From Lunularia cruciata (lineage: Eukaryota > Streptophyta > Marchantiopsida > Lunulariales > Lunulariaceae), in NCBI GenBank assembly GCA_948567375.1, contig OX419762.1, forward strand, positions 17,862,001 to 17,926,000: 64,000 nucleotides of DNA, read 5' to 3'. Every line of letters begins with the position of its first letter. Within the stretch, counting starts at the first letter, position 1. The position numbers were made by a program, and so were the translations under genes. Below the pieces are notes generated by a model. That model had not been told where the DNA came from. It did not search any database and was given only the letters and a program-made list of their open reading frames with translations. Shown one piece after another: positions 60,184 through 64,000 of this stretch.

Positions 60184-61881
60184 CGATGGAGTTCTTTGGA
60201 GATTCCAGAGGAGTTAGCCCTGCAGTACGCAATGGGTTTACTCAAAGTGGTGCTCAATATCAGCCTATATCTCAGGTCCCAGTGAGGGAGGAGATTGACT
60301 CTGAGTTGGAGTTCGATACATGAGCTGATTCAGTTGAGAGTGCACTTGGTGTATCCGTACCGTTGTTGTGGGACATGGACGAGATTTATGGGGCCACCAA
60401 AGGCCCTAGGCGTTACTCTGGTATAGTGGGTACCATTGAGTTGGATGACTTCATCCAGGAGTTCGATAGTTGGTGTGATCTGCAGCAGATGCAGAACCCG
60501 ACTTTGTTCACACCCTTCATGGCATGGAAGGGGTTGTTTCAGCACTTGGAGGGCCCACCGATGGATGACTACCATGAGTTCAAGAGAGCTCATTTGGAGG
60601 AGATTGAGTTATGGAGATAGTATTGGTCTCCACACTATGTCTCCATCACTTCAGGCTCGATGGCCAGGAGTAGATCGGCTGTACCTACGAGTTCTAGCTC
60701 AAGTAGTGTGTGTGGAGCTAGTGGAGGTGCACTAGCTGGAGATAGTGCTACTACGAGTGGAGGTACTGCTGTAGGAGGTGGTGTGGTACCGGGGTTTAAC
60801 CCTATGGTAGAGTTCTTCTTGTGTTTGAGGCAGAACTACCAGGGAGTGCGGATTGACAAGCTAAGGAGCTTGCAGGAGTTCCAGTGGAAGGCTGGAGAGA
60901 GCCTACGCGAGGCAAACACTCGCATGAGGTGGCTGATCAGTTTCACTCAGGGAGTTACTGAGGCCCAAGCAGTCCAGTTTTGGTATGGGATACTGGACAG
61001 GGAGTAACGACCTAGAGTTTGTGATGCTACGTTGTTGTAGGCTACTTTGCCCACTTTGGCAGTAGTCTTTGGTTTGGCTGAGCGTATTGAGCTCAATATG
61101 GTGGAGGAGAGAGTGGTGACATCTGGATTTGGTAGGGAGACCTCATCCACGGCTGTGACTTCTTCTAGAGTGCAGCAAAGTGCACCACGCCCAGTTGGTT
61201 TTTGAGGACAGGGTGGATAGCCCAGATCCTATGGAGTGAGTGGAGGACCTAGTGGAGTTAGACCCTTACCCTCATTTTTGGGTCAGCAGCAGCTAGTGAG
61301 TGGTGGTGTTGCTTGTTGGACTTGTGGTGGACCTCACCATAGGAGAGAGTGTACTCAGGGCAGCGGACCTGATACCTTTGGTGCATCATAGCCAACACAG
61401 AGGCAGTGTGAGCATTGCCACAGATTTGGTCACACTAGTGACCGGTGTTTTGACCTACACCCGGAATTACGGAGTGGTAGGGCTGCTATGGCAGGTAGTA
61501 GAGGAGCTCCAGTTCATGAAGGACGAGGTGGTAGAGGTGGTGGTAGAGGATCTACACCTAGTAGGGGTGCAGTTCCTGCCCTTACTTCTGACACAGCTAT
61601 GGCTACTTGGATTGAGCAGTTGGAGCAGAGATTGGCTAGTATAGCTATTGCTCAGAAGAGATCAGATTCGGGTGCTGAGGCTTCCACCTCATATGCTGGT
61701 GATAGAGATGCTTTGGACTTCATGTGCGGAGCAGCACAGGTGGATGCATCCATAGTAACTAGGAGTGCAGTACGTGCTCCAAAGCCTAGAGGAGCATCAG
61801 TGGAGTTGGACCCACAGAGAGGAGAGGTTGGGAGACAGGTCAGACTTCCCCAGTCTTTCACGATGTCTAAGGCATTGTAGA
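60184..61881 (+). pseudogene. Ty3/Gypsy Gag: capsid-type domain and zinc knuckles, broken
   Basis: Gag packages element RNA into particles. Starts near MEFFGDSRGVSP (60184); after a TGA at 60320, GTIELDDFIQEFDSWCDLQQ (60420-60490) and the retrotrans_gag-like block LRQNYQGVRIDKL ... LQEFQWKAGESLREA ... AQAVQFWYGILDRE (60830-61005). Zinc knuckles follow in different frames: CWTCGGPHHRREC (about 61316) and CEHCHRFGHTSDRC (about 61405, a CX2CX4HX4C). A Gly/Arg-rich and Ser-rich tail runs to 61881 (MATWIEQLEQRLASIAI). At least four stops or frameshifts. Confidence 0.8.
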
Positions 61882-62344
61882 CGACATCCATGGTTCCTAG
61901 ACGTCCCAGTGTAGGTGTGGTAGGTGGTGATGGAGTACATGATGGACTACCTACTAGTCAGCCACTTGCTACTACAGAGACTGAGTCTAGCATGATGTTG
62001 GGGGTGGCTCAGCTGATTATGCGGCGTCCTTTGTTTTCGGCCAGTGATATGTTTACATTGGGAGTTGACCTAGCCCCAATATTCTGGTTGGCTACCACAT
62101 TGTGTGAGAGTAGGGATGGTGCAGTTCCTACTACTAGAGTAGAGGTGGTTGGTAGTGGAGCTGACTTGGTTGAGGAGCATGGGATCCGTTCAGCGACCAG
62201 TGGTTTATGGCAGGCAGTAGCGGCTAGACTAGAGGAGTTGCCAGCTAGATCGGCCTTTGAGAGAGCACGGTTTACACCTGGTGTTATCCTATTGGATAAC
62301 CAGAGGGGGATTTTTCATTTGGTGGGACCTTCAAGGAAGGTCTA

Positions 62345-62756
62345 TACACCATAGAGAGTCTTGTTAGACTCTAGTGCGTAGCCCCTTATGTTGGGGAAGG
62401 CTGCAGTTGTCGGTTTAGAGTTACGGAAGACCGATGTGGAGAGGTGTCCATTTCAGATCCATACATCTCTAGGTGGTGGTTTGACACAGTACATCACACG
62501 TGGAGAGCTTGTTGTCCAGGTTCAGCTTGGTCATCCGACTGATAGCTTGGTGGTGAGAGCTCAGGCTATTGCGACGATAGTTGAGTCATATGATGTGCTA
62601 GTTGGAGGAGTAGTGTTATACCCCATGGGTTTCAACATTGACTATTGGGAAGAGATAGCCTCTTATAGACCTGGTTGGTAGTCTGGTGAGGGACGGGTAT
62701 GTTTCCTACCAGTATGCTTTAGTAGTGGCAGTCTTGGCTCACTACAATCCGGGACC
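62345..62756 (+). pseudogene. Ty3/Gypsy retropepsin (aspartic protease), broken
   Basis: Cleaves the polyprotein in a live element. VLLDSSA at about 62360 is the active-site motif (normally DSGA), followed by a TAG where Gln is usual, then PLMLGKAAVVGLEL, CPFQIHTSLGG, and SYDVLVGGVVLYPMGFNIDY (about 62590-62650), the flap and C-terminal signature. After GW-stop at 62681, the sequence enters the linker (SVLAFSGGAVTWPGDLLEG) that leads to the methyltransferase. Confidence 0.8.
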
Positions 62757-63065
62757 ATGGCAGCATCAGTTTTAGCTTTCAGTGGTGGTGCAGTTACTTG
62801 GCCTGGTGACTTGTTGGAGGGGAACGCCCATGCAAAAGATACTCCAGTACCAGAGGAGATCATTTGGCTTTGGAGTACGAGTGGGATTGTTCCATCCACC
62901 TTGGATGTTCCATTGTGGAGTTTAGAGGAGGCATTGCAACAACATGTAGATCAGTTGGTGCAACAGGCTTGGAGTGGAGCTTTTGTACCATCAGGAGATG
63001 AGTGTGAGGATGAGCCTCCAGAGGCGATTGCTTTGACACCTGTGGATACCACACTCATGTCTTGG

Positions 63066-64000
63066 CAGTATCTAGTAGAGGGGATATGCCTATTGGAGTT
63101 GTTTGGTGGGATCAGCACCGGACTAGCTGCGGTGTTACAGGCGAGTATCCGAGTACAGAGGTACTTGTATGTAGAGAGGATGAGACTACTAGGCGAGTCT
63201 CTCTACATCATGTGGCACACTTGGCCTATTGGTATCCGGAGTTATTACCGATGTCAGCAGTCAGAGGTTACCAGAAGGTCTTACCAGGAGACATTTCCTT
63301 GCTGGGTGCACATGACCTAGAGAGACATGGGCCTATTCACTTGGTGATTTCTAGATGGCCATGTTAGGGACATATATGTGCTGGTAAAGGATTGGGTCTT
63401 CAGGATCCTCATTTTGGTGTGTTTTGGGAGATGTTACGGATACTACGACATCTCTAGGTTCATCAGTCCGTTTCTCCAGCTTACATTTTGGAGAACATTC
63501 TTTTGATGGGTGATTCTCGCACCAGAGTGGTGGCGAGTACACATCAGGTCCATTCTTGGATGGGACTTGTTGTATTGTTAGATGCAGCCAGAGTGGAATC
63601 ACAAGCTCATCATCTTCGTCTTTGGTGGACGAACCTCTTACCTAGAGAGGTTCTACAGCATGCTTATGATGGGATTCAATGACTGGACCACATTCTTGTT
63701 GATGATATCTTGGATGTTGGGCGTCAGTCTCAGACAGTGGTAGTGGCTGATAGGTCACCTATGGCAATGATGAACCTAGTTGGATAGCCTAGAGCCGCAT
63801 TTCCCACACTCATGAGTTTCCCAGGCTCTCATGCTTTTCAAGAGGGAGGACCTGGACTTGTTTGGGACTCGCAGTTACAGTAGTTGGTGGAGCCCAACGC
63901 TAATGAGAGAGAGCGGGCGATGGGTTTTCACACCGGTATTACCGTTGTTCCAGCAGTGTCAGAGGCATCCAGGTGTCAAGTGTTAGGTCAGACTATGGAC
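63066..64000 (+). pseudogene. DNMT3-like cytosine-5 DNA methyltransferase domain in the Gypsy polyprotein
   Basis: This enzyme class adds methyl groups to cytosine in DNA using AdoMet. Motif I: LLELFGGISTGLAAVL (63090-63137). The frame then shifts near 63177 and continues in frame 2 (YPELLPMSAVRG). Motif IV: HLVISRWPC (Cys codon 63362-63364), then TAG where Gln or Asn is usual, then GHICAGKGLGLQDP and FWEMLRILR. Motif VI: AYILENIL (63479-63502). Motif VIII-like: QAHHLRLWWTNL (63600-63638), preceded by VVLLDAA. Target-recognition and late motifs: FPTLMSFPGS, ERERAMGF (about 63908-63931) and QVLGQTMD at the window end (motif X). The set GI-TGL / DLVI-PC / LFWE-R-L / DA-AHR-R-W-NL fits DNMT3 better than MET1 or CMT. 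This copy has at least four stops. Confidence 0.8.

Larger units (their letters stand above)
60184..64000 (+). mobile_element. Ty3/Gypsy retrotransposon carrying a DNA methyltransferase domain
   Basis: Plus strand, extends past the window. Order seen: gag with retrotrans_gag domain and two CCHC knuckles (60184-61881), retropepsin (about 62345-62700), a linker, then a cytosine-5 DNA methyltransferase domain (63066-64000). RT, RNase H, integrase and the 3' LTR would be downstream and cannot be seen. Stops (many CAG-to-TAG or CGA-to-TGA) and frameshifts show this copy is dead. Confidence 0.8.

Noticed and set aside
1-64000. CRISPR array or bacterial operon content
   Set aside because: No regular repeat-spacer array, no compact operons; introns, NLR genes and plant retroelements show nuclear plant DNA.

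Overview
The window looks like nuclear DNA of a land plant with a large, repeat-packed genome. Three kinds of evidence point to a non-seed plant. The only gene that still looks functional (31126-36700, minus strand) is an NLR immune receptor whose N-terminus is an alpha/beta-hydrolase domain, the HNL architecture first described in the liverwort Marchantia. There are nuclear copies of chloroplast DNA (atpB, rps3, two of clpP). The transposons are plant-type Ty3/Gypsy, Copia and pogo elements plus an R2-like non-LTR family. A bryophyte, especially a liverwort, is the best guess; a fern or lycophyte is not excluded.

Layout. 1-3101: AT-rich repeat R1 interrupted by a decayed pogo-type DNA transposon. 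3102-13050: a decayed non-LTR retrotransposon (here RLE-LINE, minus strand) split by a Ty3/Gypsy element (3706-8018) and by an unclassified purine-rich insert (about 9425-12247). 13100-16500: short repeats and RLE-LINE scraps. 16503-17056: shuffled chloroplast fragments. 17050-23400: R1, then an NLR LRR pseudogene (20098-22103, plus strand) hit by two tiny RLE-LINE tails. 23440-28110: a clpP fragment and the best RLE-LINE copy. 28160-31125: NLR 3' flank with a thaumatin-like gene fragment. 31126-36700: the hydrolase-NLR. 36701-42930: its upstream region, R1 and a segment inverted relative to 15860-18540. 43220-50541: second-subfamily RLE-LINE pieces and a solo LTR. 50600-55812: a second NLR-flank / clpP / RLE-LINE block resembling 22330-28110. 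56431-58262: a Copia relic. 58268-58930: a fold-back repeat. 60184-64000: a Ty3/Gypsy element carrying gag, protease and a DNA cytosine-5 methyltransferase domain; it runs off the window.

Large scale. 15860-23400 and about 28350-42930 form imperfect inverted arms. The right arm carries the complete NLR and the left arm only its LRR exon. The most unusual items are the DNMT3-like methyltransferase inside a plant Ty3/Gypsy polyprotein, the hydrolase-NLR with a Ser-to-Cys change at its nucleophile elbow and a non-canonical MHD motif, and the plant RLE-type non-LTR retrotransposon whose ultra-short tails carry target-site duplications inside the NLR pseudogene. Everything except the NLR appears broken by stops and frameshifts, many of them C-to-T changes (CAG to TAG, CGA to TGA).
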